In this document: positions 12,501 to 25,039 of the stretch, piece after piece
Layout: each line of letters begins with the position of its first letter
Numbering within the stretch: the first letter of the stretch is position 1
Translations under genes and position numbers: made by a program
The notes under the pieces: generated by a model
What the model saw: the letters and a program-made list of their open reading frames with translations, nothing else
The model's database searches: none
Told to the model about the DNA's origin: nothing
Origin: Rhizophagus clarus
Taxonomy: Eukaryota > Glomeromycota > Glomeromycetes > Glomerales > Glomeraceae
Length of the DNA stretch: 64,000 nt
Assembly (NCBI GenBank): GCA_015698045.1
Contig: BLAL01000044.1
Span: 216,501-280,500, forward strand
Direction: 5' to 3'

Positions 12501-14325
12501 TGACAGGTGATATACCTCACATAGTAAATACGATTAAGTAATCTTTTGGGAATAAATTTTGTAATCCGTTTTAAAAATATTAATTACCAAGTCTTGAAGA
12601 GAAAATTAATTATTTATTATATTTATTATATTTTTAATGAAGAAAGAAGGCTTAATTGACAAATTTCATCGGATGAAAGTAACTAACTACTAATGTCCTT
12701 CAGTCCTTCCTTCAGGAATATATAAATTGGTTGTTTTTTTTTTTATGAATAACTTGCGTATTGGTTGATTGATTATTCTACTTTTACAAGACACTTCTTG
12801 AGACTTTCTTCTGTTTGATAAGATTACGATTATCCATAGTCATAAAAAAATGAGCGATAACAACCTTTGATAACATGCTTTTGAACAGTTTCTAGAAAAT
12901 GTAGATCTACATGTGAATCAAGCATGTCAAAAAGTATTATTAATTCAGATAAGCAATTTATAGCTATATTTAGAATATAAACAACAATTTTTTTTTTTTT
13001 CTTATTACCTATCAATTGTTCTCCGTTTTTTTTTTAAGATAAGTTTTTTTTTGTTGAAAAAAAAAAAAAAAAATTATAGAAAATCATTTGTAACCAATGA
13101 AATTCATTCCGGAAGCCGGATATATACGGAATTCCCAAACTTTTAAGTTTAGTCTTATTCATATGCAGACGCATATTCGACATTAAAAAGGGGTTTCTTT
13201 CACCGAATAAAGAACAATTTCTTTTAGTTTAAATGAGAGTTAATCCTTCACCAATAATAATCAATGATAAGTAATGGGTACAATACACTTGTAAAACTGT
13301 TTGATGACAATCATGAGATAAACTAAAATTAGCAAGAACCGCCGCGCATAGCGTAAAATTCGGGCTCAGGTGATTTTTGACTGATAAGATAAAAAAATTC
13401 AATCATATCACTAATAGATAAGAAATAATAAAGATAGGAATAAATAAATATTCAACTTCGTTCTAGATCAAAAAATAAAACTTGTAGTTGTATTAATTAA
13501 TATATATGATATATATATATATTGTATATTATTATGGTCATGATCGCAGAGATCATGATCACGTAGAAACCCAAATTACTATTATAACCCACACAATGCA
13601 CATGTAATACAATGTAATATAACGTAATTGTCCTTATTATGTCGCGTCAATGTTTTCGCATTTCTGTTTTTATCAAATTTCTATTTTATACTGTACGTAA
13701 TGTATTTATAAATCTTATCAAAAATTTTTGATCTTAAAAAAAAAGAAGAATGATAGGTCCATCTTTTTCTCAATTTGATTGTTAAAAAATATTGAATCTT
13801 CGTTCATTTCAATTTAGCTAATCTATTTTAACTATTATAGTTTTTATGAATTATTATTCTAATTATGAATTTTGTTATTATGAAAAATATTTGTAAAAGT
13901 TGTTTCCCATCAAGTGAATACAGATTACCTGATAATTGAACATTCATTAAATTGTCACTATTAAAATAAGTTTAGTTACACTACTATCATTTCGTGTTAT
14001 TATATTTAATTAGTTCGAAAACCAGAGAATCCTATCTTTTATTGTTTGGTGTTGATAAGGGATCACAACATAACGGTAACACGATCCGGGATTGGAATTT
14101 CAAAAAAAAAAACCTTAAATAGCCTTTTTGAATGTTGAAGATCGAAACTTCGCTTTTGCTTTTATTTATTTTTTTTTTTTTTTTTTATAAAAAAAAAAAA
14201 AAAAATAAAAAAATAAAAAAAATAAAAAAAATAAAAATAAAATAAAAAAAAAAAAAAAATTTAAAGCAAAGTCCAAATTTGAGATTGAAACGAATTGACA
14301 TTTTAAATTATTAAAATTATCAAAA
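9552..14325. other. Long gene-poor interval
   Basis: Very A/T-rich with many homopolymer tracts (A26 near 12201, A17 near 13058, T/A runs 14165-14260). One stretch, about 11280-11465 on the minus strand, has a 51-codon open frame (MAESDINGVKTNIETDF...) resembling coding sequence but with no domain I know and no convincing exon partners. A small inverted repeat (TCATGATC / GATCATGA) sits at about 13540-13560. Otherwise nothing is supported. Confidence 0.5.
11283..11465 (-). pseudogene. Possible coding remnant, unknown
   Basis: The minus-strand frame reads ...IGINARGMAESDINGVKTNI... through FLGSLNTKNNDFKIGARARVG to VCKIFN and a stop. Composition is protein-like, unlike neighbouring shadows, but there is no recognised family and upstream in-frame stops occur. 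It may be a last exon or a relic of a repeated gene family. Confidence 0.25.
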
Positions 14326-15854
14326 ATGATTAAATTATTTGATAAACCTTCTAAAGAACTTTCCGTTAATTCTGATGACCAGAAGGCAAATGAAATTAAT
14401 CTCATTCAAGGAAAACGACCTTATATGAGAGCATTTCATTTTTCATGGCTTTCCTTTCATATAGCTTTTACAGGCTGGTTCGCAATCGCTCCTCTTTTAC
14501 CATATATTATGGAAGATCTAAAATTAACGAGTGAACAGACTGAAGATGGCAATATAGTTAATGTGGCTGCCGCAGTATTTTTCCGTTTTCTTGTTGGTCC
14601 ATTATGTGACCGTTTCGGTCCAAGACGTGTTATGGCTCTATTGCTTATACTAGGTTCTATACCTGTAGGTCTTAGCGCTCTCGTACATAGTCCTACTGGT
14701 TTAATTGTTGTACGCTTCTTTATTGGAATTCTTGGTGCAACTTTTGTTCCATGCCAATTCTGGACAACTCAAATGTTTAGTAAAAATATTGTTGGAAGTG
14801 CTAATGCTTTAGTAGGAGGTTGGGGAAACATGGGTGCTGGCATTACTACTATAGTTTTGGCTTTGATCGCTGCTGGATTTAATTCTGCTGGTTTAAGTCC
14901 CAGCTTGTCATGGCGCGTTTCTTTAGCTATTCCTGCTTTTCTTTGTTTTACTATTGGATTATGTGATTATTTCTTCACTGATGATTGTCCACAGGGTGAT
15001 TGGTCTAAACGTGGTCTTCCTCCTACCGAAATTCATATGGCTCGTGACGAAAAGAAAATTGTTGTAAATGATGGAAATAAAGTTGTATCTGATACTGCTA
15101 GTATAACAGATTCTGAAAAGAATATTCCGGCTCCTACTACACAAAAACGTGATCTTAAAACTTTCCTATTAGCTCTTAAAGATCCAAATGTTCCACTTTT
15201 AATGATTATGTATGCTTGTAGTTTTGGTGTTGAACTTGCTGTAGATGGTGCTTTAACATTGTTTTTTTATAAACAAAAAAATTTTAACCTTTCCAAAAAG
15301 AATGCTGGTCTGATCGCTTCACTTTTTGGTTTGATGAATTTATTTTCACGTGCCACCGGAGGTTTCATTTCGGATTTTGCTAATGAAAAAATTGGTATTC
15401 GTGGCAGACTTCTCACTCAATTAATAATTTATCTTTTGGAGGGTCTATTCTTGTTTGTATTCCCATATGCTTTGAATAGTTTATCAGAAGCTATTATTAT
15501 CCTAATCTTATTCAGTTATTTCACTCAAGTAAGATATTATAATTTATTATTATACTGGATTTATTTTACAAATAAATTGACTAAAAAAAAAAATTATTGT
15601 TATTTTTTTAGGCTGGTTGCGGGTCAACTTTTGCTATTGTACCTTATATAAATCCAGAACTTATGGGGGTTGTTTCAGGCCTAGTTGGAGGAGGTGGAAG
15701 TATTGGTGGTGCAGTATTTGCCGCAGTATTCAAAAAATATCCTGATAGCTCAATGCCATTTACGATACTTGGTATTATAGTAATGATCGTATCATTTGCA
15801 ACATTTTTATTAAAGGTTGAAGAAAGAAGATTAATTGAATTTAAGCGAAAATAA
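14326..15854 (+). CDS. NRT2: High-affinity nitrate/nitrite transporter, NNP/NRT2 family (MFS)
   Basis: Two exons (14326-15528 and 15612-15854; donor CAA|GTAAGA, acceptor TTTAG|GCT) encode 481 aa. The protein begins with a short hydrophilic N-terminus, then FHFSWLSFHIAFTGWFAIAP (TM1 of nitrate porters). The MFS motif GPLCDRFGPRRVM lies in loop 2-3, the nitrate signature region is FVPCQFWTTQMFS with NALVGGWGNMGAG, and the second is AGCGSTFAIVPYINPELMG with GLVGGGGSIGG in exon 2. Conserved arginines (FFRFLVGP in TM2 and the FSRATGGFISD region in TM8) match nitrate-binding positions. A central cytosolic loop of about 60 residues (DDCPQGDWSKRG... to TQKRDLKTF) is typical of fungal members. It likely imports nitrate (with protons) at the plasma membrane. 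A 20-codon extension before the first TM and the upstream poly-A tract make the start plausible; no other ATG precedes it in frame. Confidence 0.95.
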
Positions 15855-17509
15855 AAACTGAAATCCAATTTACAGTATATGCAATACTGTTATATGTAAA
15901 CATTATATGTGTATTATAATAATATATTTATTTGAAATCTCTAATTCTTTAAAAAAAAAAAAAAAAAAAATAATAATAATCAATATGTAATTCTTTTTTT
16001 TTTTGTATATTATTGCTCATACTGGTATTATTTTTTTTATTAATAAAATACGCAATTTTGAAATGTATATGTATATATACATACGTATATACACATATAC
16101 ATTTTTTTTTTAATTGTTTTTTGTGGAACTCCATTAAATATAATTACTATCAAAAAATTATATTTATTAGTTATTTAAATTAAAAAATACTGCCAATTTA
16201 ACAAAAAAAAGTCATATATTAGTTGGTTCTTTGGTGTCTACCCTTCATGCTACAACTGAGTTTTCTTCGATCTGTTTGAAGCCTGTCATCCTCATTGAGG
16301 CCCCAAATTTCCTTCTAAAAAGAACACCTATTAAATTTTTTAGTTTCATCCTCTATATTAAGCGACTCATTCATGTGATTGCAGAAATAGGAACATTGTA
16401 ACGTTTTTATAAGAGATAAAATAGTGCTATGTTCCGGAGAGGGATAAAATTTTAGTGCCGATCTTCCGATTGATGATCATTCCTCCATTAATCACACTTT
16501 TCATATTACCTGTTACAAATCTACTTGATGACTAATACAGCTTTGTGTAGATTTCCCATTTTATATCAAGTATAAGGAAAAGTAATTTTAAATAAAACAA
16601 CTCTATCAGTAGCTCACATTCCTAAAAAACCACTATTATATTCAATTACAAATGGATAACCAACAGACACAGCTCATGCAAAAGGCAAAGATCTGTTATA
16701 CCAGAATCAGCTCAGAATATTAACAAAATGACCTTAAGTAACAAATCACAAATCTCTGAGGTTTTGTTATCCTTTTGGAATGAATACATACAGAAGGAAT
16801 CAAAGAAGTAGTAATTACCCAAAAAGTTTGAGTTTTCTTTTATTTACTTTGATTTTATTGATTTTATTATTTTACTAACTTTTTTAGGACTGATTGTGTT
16901 AATTTGGATTTGAGCTTGTGAAGTGAAAAGAATGGAACTCAACTTGTGGTACTCAGTATAGATGTCAGTATTAAAGAAGAACTTGCAGAAGACTTGCTCT
17001 TAATCATCATGATATTTATGGCAAGATATAATAAAATACACTCTACCACTAACTGTAAAAGAAAAAAAAAACTACCAAAGTCCAAAAAGAACAAGAGTTC
17101 CAAAATCCAAAAAGATAAGATACAATATATCTGTTTTTTTCTTATATAAGAAGAGAAGTTAATACTCAGATATGGTTTCTGAATATAAAAATATTACATT
17201 AAGATAACTGTTTTGTATACTTTGAAAATAATTTCTCTAAGTAATATAAGTGTAATCATGTATATTTTGACCATTTTAATATTAGTAATTATAGTAAATA
17301 TCATATCAATCATCATGATGAAATTCCATTTATCACATTCAAGAATTGTACTAGTTAGATGGTAAATAGAAACAGCATGATAGACTTATAATTGGTATCT
17401 TATTGTAATAGAAAAAGAGGGTATTATATAAATAAAAAAGTTCTGCAAATAAAATGTTTTAAAATCACAAATTTTAATAATAATAAACTTAAATGGATTC
17501 TTAAACTCC
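15855..17509. other. Intergenic, nothing recognised
   Basis: Homopolymer-rich 3' flank of the nitrate transporter, then A/T-rich sequence with a (TATACATA)-type imperfect repeat at about 16060-16102. Short frames (for example 16946-17149) lack any signature and look like decayed sequence. Confidence 0.5.
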
Positions 17510-17544
17510 ATATGGAGATGCCCGTAGCAAAAGCTGAGGTTCGG
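17510..17544 (+). repeat. Left TIR of 2.6-kb transposon
   Basis: Pairs with 20107-20141 in inverted orientation; key blocks GCCCGTAG and AAAGCTG. Confidence 0.8.
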
Positions 17545-17947
17545 CATATTATGCAATTTCAAGAAAATCGAGATCAAAGTCACGTGATCAATTTTAACGA
17601 TCAGTTGCGAAAAAATTAAATTTTTCAAAAACGGCCTTTATAACCTATATTGAAATTTTGCAAGAAGTTAATTGAATACATTAGCTTTCTTTTTAATATA
17701 TTTTTATTTACTAAATTGCAAATTTTATATAGCATATATTCTTAATAAATTTAGTTTAATATTTTGTAAAAATAAACAAATAAACTCGCTGAAAACTTTT
17801 CTTTTTTTTTAAGATTTCAATGTTTAAGAGTATAATAAAAATAATAATAAGGTATAATGAGAACATTAATAACTATAAATAAGTAAAATAAGCTTAGTTT
17901 ATTTGGTAATATTGTAATATTTCAAATTTATTTACAATATTGTTAGT

Positions 17948-19931
17948 TAATTTGCTTCGTATTCATTTGGTTTAGGACAAGTAATATCACGAAAAGAAAA
18001 ATCAACAAAAGAAGCGATTTCTTTATATAATTCCTTTTGCCTCTCTAAGGATAGGGGTTTAGGATTAATAATAGATGGTAAAATATTGGTAGCATAAGAA
18101 AAGATATAAATTGTAACTTTTTTATAATCATCTTCAATTCTATCTTTATAAAAAACAACTCTGGGATGTTGTGAGGTAAAATAAAAATGATGGTGTTTTT
18201 GAATATAAGGTATTTTTTTAAATAATTGAAAGTAATCTTTAAAATTATAATATTAAAACCCTTCTCCATTTAAATAGTGTTGAAAAGTATTAAGATGAAC
18301 TGTAGTAGAACGATTAATGATAGAAACTACATCATTTATAGTATTTACTCTACTTTTTTGATAAAGAATTTTAATTAAGCCAAAACAGCTATTACAAATG
18401 AATTTTGTATATCCAGGTATCATAAAATTCAACTCAATTTCTTCGTATAAATCACAATCAATTAATCATGAATAAAAAAATAGAAAATAATTGTTCTTAT
18501 TTTGACCTACATAATTATCACATGTGATAATTAATTTTTTTTCTCTACGATTATATTTTTTAATTGCATGCCAAACCAAACTTATCGTACAATTTACACC
18601 CTTTCCTAATTTGCCATCATCAGGCATTTCTCCTTCGTCAATCACATAATTGGTTTGCTCTGTATGTGGGAAGTTCTGGTATTACAAACTCCAAATAAAT
18701 GCACTTTCCGAAGACTTTTAAAAAATATAGCTCCTATTTGTTATGGTGAGTAAGGGATTTGTATATTTCAGGTCCAATCAAATATATTGTGAGCATTACC
18801 TTCAAAAGATTTAAATAATATTTGAAATCCAATTTTATTAGGATTGCATTTACCATCCTCAACCGCTTGCTTAATATTTGTATTATAATAATCACGTTCT
18901 TATTTTGCACGATTCAAATGTACCAAATATTTTTCAGTAACTGCTAATTTTTTTTCATGTTCTGTCACATATTGAATATCTAATTTCATTGTTTCACATG
19001 TTTCACATAAATCAGATTTTGGCGATATGAATTGGAGTGATGGCATTAGAACTTTCCAAGTATCACGAAAAGTTGTTTCACAGTTAATATGTGTTTCTTC
19101 TTCATATTTATCTTTACAAGCCTCTACATAATCACGATATACTGATGCATAACTAAAACTTGTTGGAAGGAATATAACTGGTATGGATATTTTATTAAAA
19201 TTCCGTCCAAGTGAGGGCAAACCATGAACATCTGCATAATTTTTTAAAAAATTATAAATTTCACATGCTATACTGTAGCTTACTTCAATACGTTTCATAT
19301 TCTTTGGAAGTCTTTCTGTATTACCATGTGTACGTTCTTCAAGGCCAATTCTCGAAAATGTTTTATTAAATTATCTAAATGTGTCGGTATGACCAACACC
19401 TGTAAGATTTTGATATGTAGTACGATAAATTGAAATGTTATTGTTAAAACAATATTTAAAACGTAAAAATTTTCTATTATTTGCCATCACTTTTTTTGTA
19501 TTTTCATCTTGTTGAAAGGCTAAAAGTTGCCCTTTAAAAACCATATCACACATATTTTTATTTAAACTTTTAAATTCCATTCGACGTGTAAAAAATTATT
19601 TATAGCTAATTTTCTTATAACAATTAAAACTACATGTACATTTTCCACTTCTAAAAAATTCTTTTACTTTTAATTTCAATTTATTATAAACTTCATCTTC
19701 AATAAAATTATCAGGATTTTCCATAAATTCAAAGTTACTTAAATGCATTTCATTAAAATTTTCTTCAAGATCGTTAATATCATTATTTTTTTCATGATCT
19801 TCATGATTTGAACTATCTGATGTATTTTCTTCACTATCATTTTCAATAAAAAATGTATTATTCACTTCTTCTAAAGTGGCCAAAACATTATTATTTGCAT
19901 TATCATCATTAAAATAAATGCCGTATTCCAT
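17948..19931 (-). pseudogene. Transposase-like pseudogene of a TIR element
   Basis: The minus-strand frame runs from MEYGIYFNDDNANN (19931) with an acidic N-terminus, CTCSFNCYKKI, then MEFKSLNKNMCDMVFKGQLL..., LTGVGHTDTF, EERTHGNTERLPKN, NYADVHGLPSLGRN, LPTSFSYASVYRDYVEACK, SPKSDLCETCETMKLDIQYV and KYLVHLNRA. These lie in one frame, interrupted only by TAA stops at 19598-19596, 19373-19371 and 18902-18900. Further downstream (about 18780-18260, with frameshifts) it reads LIITCDNYVGQNKNNYF and IPGYTKFICNSCFGLIK, then a tail ending CPKPNEYEAN-stop at 17948. This block order (GVGHT, HGLP-x-x-GR, PTS-x-SY, SDLCETCE, CDN-x-x-GQNKNN, GYTKF-x-C) is a pattern I associate with a transposon-encoded family in Rhizophagus and animals, probably with a DDE-type RNase H fold. 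The exact superfamily is not assigned. Non-functional. Confidence 0.75.
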
Positions 19932-20106
19932 TTTAAATAATAAGGACCGTTAATGAAAAAATTAAAATTTTAAGCAAAATCAATGAAAAAATATTTAAAA
20001 TTTACGTTTTTTTTACTAATATATTATAAATGAAAAAACTTATTTTCCGAATGGTTAGATCTATGGGCATGTACTCATTGCAAAATCTCAAAATCACATG
20101 ATTGGT

Positions 20107-20141
20107 CTGAGCCCCAGCTTTTACTACGGGCGTCCCCATAT
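20107..20141 (-). repeat. Right TIR of 2.6-kb transposon
   Basis: Inverted match to 17510-17544; includes AGCTTTTACTACGGGCGTCC on the plus strand. Confidence 0.8.
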
Positions 20142-21026
20142 AATATTTATAATGAAATAATAAATGCTGCAAATTGAATAAAATTTAAGATAAAATTTTA
20201 CTTTAAGAAAAATTAATAATAATCTATTATAATTTTATTAAAATATTGGGATCAATTTAGAAAAGTTTATATATTTCTTTATAAAATGAAGTTAACCAAA
20301 AATCTTTCAGCAAAGCTTCATTATAATACATGATTTATGACAAATTAACTTGAAATAATATGGACTGAAAACAAAATCCTATATAATTAAAGGATACAAT
20401 AATTATTTTAAATCTGGTATGTATATATTTATAACTGGTTATGACCTAAATAAAATAGTTATTGAATAGAAGAAAAATGAAATTTATTAACTTTCTTATA
20501 TATATGATAAGATTCAAAGTAAATATAATTTTATTTATAAAAAAGTAGTTAAATGAGTTCTGCACATGTGCAATCAGATACTAACAATCTTTGAGCTTTA
20601 TCATTTGGCTAAATTAACCACACATAACTAGGGGGGAGCAGAAATCCTCAACATATAGGTGAACTAAGTTTACGAACATATCACTCTTCTATGACTGGTA
20701 TTTTCTGACCTTCAGCAATAGTCAATTAAATACAGCTTATTTATCTACTGTAATTTCATCATTATATGCTAACAAATAATCTGTATAAAAGAATATTACA
20801 AATCTGCAATAGAATTTCTAATACCTTAGTCTTTTGCTCAAGATTATCTATTTTCATCAAAGATGAATTGACTGCTTAATCGACTAACTCTCATACTTTA
20901 TTATATAGAGGCAAAACATTATTCTCTATTGTTAAATAAACTACAGACACTTTACAAAGAGCATTTAATAAATCACATACTAAAAGTTCTTCTATCTTAG
21001 ATACTAAATTCGCCATAGTAAAAAAA
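20142..21026. other. Intergenic between two TIR elements
   Basis: A/T-rich, no gene seen. Confidence 0.5.
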
Positions 21027-21068
21027 TATTATCGCCATTTTCAAAATGGTGTATGCAATGCCGATCAT
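21027..21068 (+). repeat. Left 42-bp TIR
   Basis: Perfect inverted partner at 22042-22083. Confidence 0.92.
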
Positions 21069-22041
21069 GCATAAAATTTGAATATTGATTGTGATTATTT
21101 GTCATGTGATCAAAAACAAAAAATTATCCAATCAAATATTTTATTGGTCATATGATAATAGGCGAAAAAATGTTGCGAATGCGAAAATTTTTTATTTTTT
21201 AAAATTTTATCTATAGTTTATAATTTTTGAACTTTCTTTACATAATTACGAATCAATGTATACAAGTTTCCAATTTCACAATACAAAAATTTAAGTTCTC
21301 ATAGAAATTTCTGCAAAAATAAAGAGATAGTGAATACAGTAGTTAGTATTATTATAATATAAAAATGGTTAAACTTTTTTTTTAAAATAATCATTTAAAC
21401 TTGATAAAACTATAATCTAAATAACACCATACCATTTATTTAATTTTTTAAATAAATTTAATTTCATTTTTAATGTGTTTTAAACGCAAAGTATTTATTG
21501 TTATAAAATTATAAAAAAAAAAGATGTATAATTAGTTAGTTTGTTTAAATTTAATAAAATCTATATTTTATGTATTCAATATTTTTGAAAAAACTTTATA
21601 TATCCTTTTAATCCACTTTAATTAACCCAAAACATTAAATCAATTATAATAAATAATACAATATAATTTATAATCAAAAAATTTGAAATTACTTACTAAA
21701 GTATATTAGTGGTATTAATAGAATTGATTTTAATTGTTATAATAGAGAGAAAATAATGTCTACAAATAGGAAAAAAAAGTGAGGACCTTTAAAATTTGAA
21801 GAAAAATGTCAGAATCACTAGTTATTGACAGTAATCTCAATAATCACCAATAATCTCAAACTTTAGACAAAAAAAACTCAAAATTGTATATAATAAACTG
21901 GCTTATAACTTAAGAATAAGCTGTAAACGAACATATCAATTAAAATATTACTGAAGAATCTTGAGTAATCACAAAAGAAGGACATGTTGAGTTTAAGAGT
22001 TTTAAAATATTTGACAAAAATCGAAAAAAAATTTTTTTTTG

Positions 22042-22083
22042 ATGATCGGCATTGCATACACCATTTTGAAAATGGCGATAATA
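22042..22083 (-). repeat. Right 42-bp TIR
   Basis: Perfect inverted partner of 21027-21068. Confidence 0.92.
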
Positions 22084-23354
22084 AAAAACATATGATATAA
22101 TGTGAAGTTTTTAATGATATAAATATAAATTTTCATACTGTCCTTTTAAATGCCATCATTTTTCATATTCTCTTCATATTGAGAGAGAGATAGAATAAAT
22201 ATGCAAGGTACTTTTATATTAATGTTAAGCTGAAAAAATTTTATGTTTAAAAGTAAGATATGTAGAATGTGCATTGTAAATCTTAACATCACAAAAGCAT
22301 TGCGAAATATGCATATACATACTTTTTTATTTCACTTATTTGACCACTCAGTAATAAAGATCTAGCATCATTATACAAATACACTTCAGTCCAAATATAG
22401 TAGGAATAGGCTCTAACATTAGAAAAAATAGACTCATAAATAAATATTATTCAGGTAGATAAAGAAAAATTTGAAATATTTTTGAGGGTCAATTTCTTAT
22501 GTGAAAATTAATTTGTTATACAAGTAGTCATACAGAGTTATAGATGATTTGTGATATATTACAGGACCCCAGACATTACTAAAATAATTCATATTTTTTT
22601 TTTACCTATTTTTCTCAAAATTAAGCCAATTTGCTTTTTTAGTTTTTAAGGATATCTTGCCATCTATTCAACTAATTTCAATAAACTTTTTTTTATTTTG
22701 TCATGCCAACACTGCATTATGCTTTTAGCTAAATAATATTAATCTTTAGTTGAAAGCAATAGTTTATAATTAATGTATTTCTCAAAATCAGTCAGTTAAA
22801 CAAATGTAATTTTTGTTCCATTTTTCAATCTTAATGCAGGCTGATTAAGAATTTAAGATGATTTATAGATATTAGCAAATTATTTTGTTTTACATATAAA
22901 GACGAAATAAATGTTTCACTTATATTACTTTTACAATTTGATGATTAATATGAAGTTGGTGAAATCATTTTTTTTCTGACAAGTGAAGCACTTATCATAG
23001 TATTTTTTGCTATAATTGTAGTCTCAGCCTTGAAGCATAAGTAATTCTAATGATCTTTCATTAGATCTTTAGACTCAACTTCATAGGCCTATCTCTCCCA
23101 ACCACTATAATATTCTTTTCTAGACTCTACTTTGGTAATCTTTACCAATTTTCAGCATTTAAAGCAAATAGCCATTTGGTTCTTATGTATACTAGATCTA
23201 TGATATTAAAAGTAATCTTCATATAACTCATCATTAATATAGTATTTTTTGAATTCTACTTATCCAAATGATGCGAAAAGGCAGAATACATAATAAACAC
23301 TATATTCTCTTTTAGAAAGCAACTTTTGCAAAGCATCTTTCATGCTAAAACCTC

Positions 23355-23600
23355 ATTGCTGAGACTAGTGTTTTGGGCGAAACTGAAACCTAATTTTTGG
23401 CGACACTTCTAAAACTTGGCAAAACTGGTTTTGCTACAAGTATAAAATTCTGAAACTGGTGTAATTTCTGAAACCTGGTGAAACTTCCAAAACCTGGCGA
23501 AATTTTTGAAACTTGGCAAAACTTTTAATTGGTGCATTTGCATGTGACTTTGTGGTGAAACCTCTGAAACTTCTTAATGCTGGCCAAACTCCTTTAAGGC
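23355..23600. repeat. Degenerate short tandem repeat, GAAACTTGGCAAAACT type
   Basis: About ten imperfect units of roughly 20-24 bp built from GAAAC(T/C)TGG(C/T)(A/G)AAACTT. The outer edges (near CCTCATTGCTGAGAC at about 23350 and, inverted, AGCTAAGGCATTTCATGAGG at 23912-23931) show weak inverted similarity, so a small decayed element of about 580 bp is possible. Confidence 0.55.
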
Positions 23601-24229
23601 ATTATAAAATTGTCACTAATGAATTCATATCTGACACAAATCGGCACTTAATAACGTATATACTATACATTATACAAATTCTAATGAGCATTAACAATAT
23701 TTTTTTGTTACAACTCATGCATTTTGTTTCGTGATAATTGATGTACAGTATATAATTTGATTTTTACAATAATATATAATAGATAAAAATTTAATTATAA
23801 GTTAATAAACAAAGTTTATGAGGAGGTTACAGAGGTTTGGGCAAGAGTTTCAGAATTTGATCAAAAAGATGAAACGTTTCACCAATCACAAAACAGTTTT
23901 GCTTGAAACATTAGCTAAGGCATTTCATGAGGTCTGATTATAGACAAATAATCATATTGCTTTTTTATTTTAATCACTTTTTCATATCATATCTAGGACA
24001 GAGATTGATAGGTTTAGGAATAGATTTATTATAAATCTTATTTAATATGATTTTAACTGTTTCACCAGGCATAATTATTAATAAATTAGTGAATTATAGC
24101 AAATTGTAGCAAATTGTAGCAATTTATAACAATTTATTGATTTATTGATTTATAGTATTTTTAGCAAACTTATATTAGTGAATATCATATTTCAAATTTG
24201 TACTACATTTTCTGATCACTATCAATGGG

Positions 24230-24590
24230 GTGATCAATAATTATTTTTCTGATGATTTCATAAAAGCAAGAGTTTTTTCTATCCCCTGCATCTGCGTCTT
24301 CATTTGCTAATCTCCTAGTACAGTTGATTATTTTTCTTAATTTGTTTCTTATGATCCCTAGTTAGATTTTGCATAAATTGACCAAAAGTTTTTTTATTAT
24401 TTAAGCAGTTGCTTTTATAGAATAATAAGTTCATATTTAGTTTGATCATTAATTCTCACCCTATGATCATATAATTTGTTTTCTGATTGAGATCCATTAT
24501 CAGGTGTCAGGCATTCTAGCCAACTTTGAGGACATAATTTTTTCTGATCCATAATTTTGTGACTCTCAATCTAATGATTTCTGATAAATT
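24230..24590 (-). pseudogene. Possible degraded coding remnant
   Basis: On the minus strand a frame reads ESHKIMDQKKLCPQSWLECL then TPDNGSQSENKLYDHRVRIN before stops. Amino-acid composition looks like real protein rather than A/T noise, but no family is recognised and stops follow. Likely a transposon relic. Confidence 0.3.
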
Positions 24591-25039
24591 TCTAATGTAT
24601 AAAGCAAATAACCCTCTATCTATTTATTTTTTTCAGAAATCTGGTTTAGAGGAATAGGTTTATATGAATAATTTAAGAGCCTATAATATACCCTATCTTT
24701 TATACTTACTGGAAGTTTACCTGTAATGTAATTATAATCTGGATGGAACATAATGCTCAGTTATTTTGCATGACTGACTTCTCACAAGTTCAAAACCAGA
24801 AAAAAAACATACTTATTATGCTAAAATTGAGAATAATATAGAAATCAGATATTGGATAAAATGCTTATTGCATTAGTTAATAACATATTAATCTTTTTAA
24901 TTTTCTCTAAGAAATTGATATCTTCTGTTTGGGTTACTTTATCTAAAGAATCAGTTTGTATTGCTTTATCTAAGAAACTACTATTCTCTGTTTGCATTCT
25001 AGTATCCATACTAGTATTTTACAAATGATTCAGACAAAT

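Larger units (their letters stand above)
17510..20141 (-). mobile_element. TIR DNA transposon with defective transposase
   Basis: The ends are about 35-bp imperfect terminal inverted repeats: left ATATGGAGATGCCCGTAGCA continuing to about 17544, and right, read on the minus strand, ATATGGGGACGCCCGTAGTA continuing to about 20107; both continue AAAGCTGRGG. Roughly 28 of 35 positions agree. The transposase pseudogene lies wholly inside, starting 210 bases from the right end. The outermost ATAT/TA could be the target duplication, but the A/T-rich flanks make this uncertain. The superfamily is not assigned. Confidence 0.82.
21027..22083. mobile_element. Non-autonomous TIR element with perfect 42-bp inverted ends
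   Basis: The sequence 21027-21068 (TATTATCGCCATTTTCAAAA, then TGGTGTATGCAATGCCGATC and AT) is repeated perfectly in reverse complement at 22042-22083. The TIR contains its own palindrome CCATTTTCAAAATGG. The 970-bp interior has no reading frame over 60 codons, so the element has no transposase of its own. Outer TA dinucleotides on both sides would fit a TA target duplication but could be chance. Confidence 0.88.

Noticed and set aside
17392-17619. 75-codon plus frame with AKAEVRHIMQF
   Set aside because: It runs through the left TIR of the 2.6-kb transposon, so it is not a gene.
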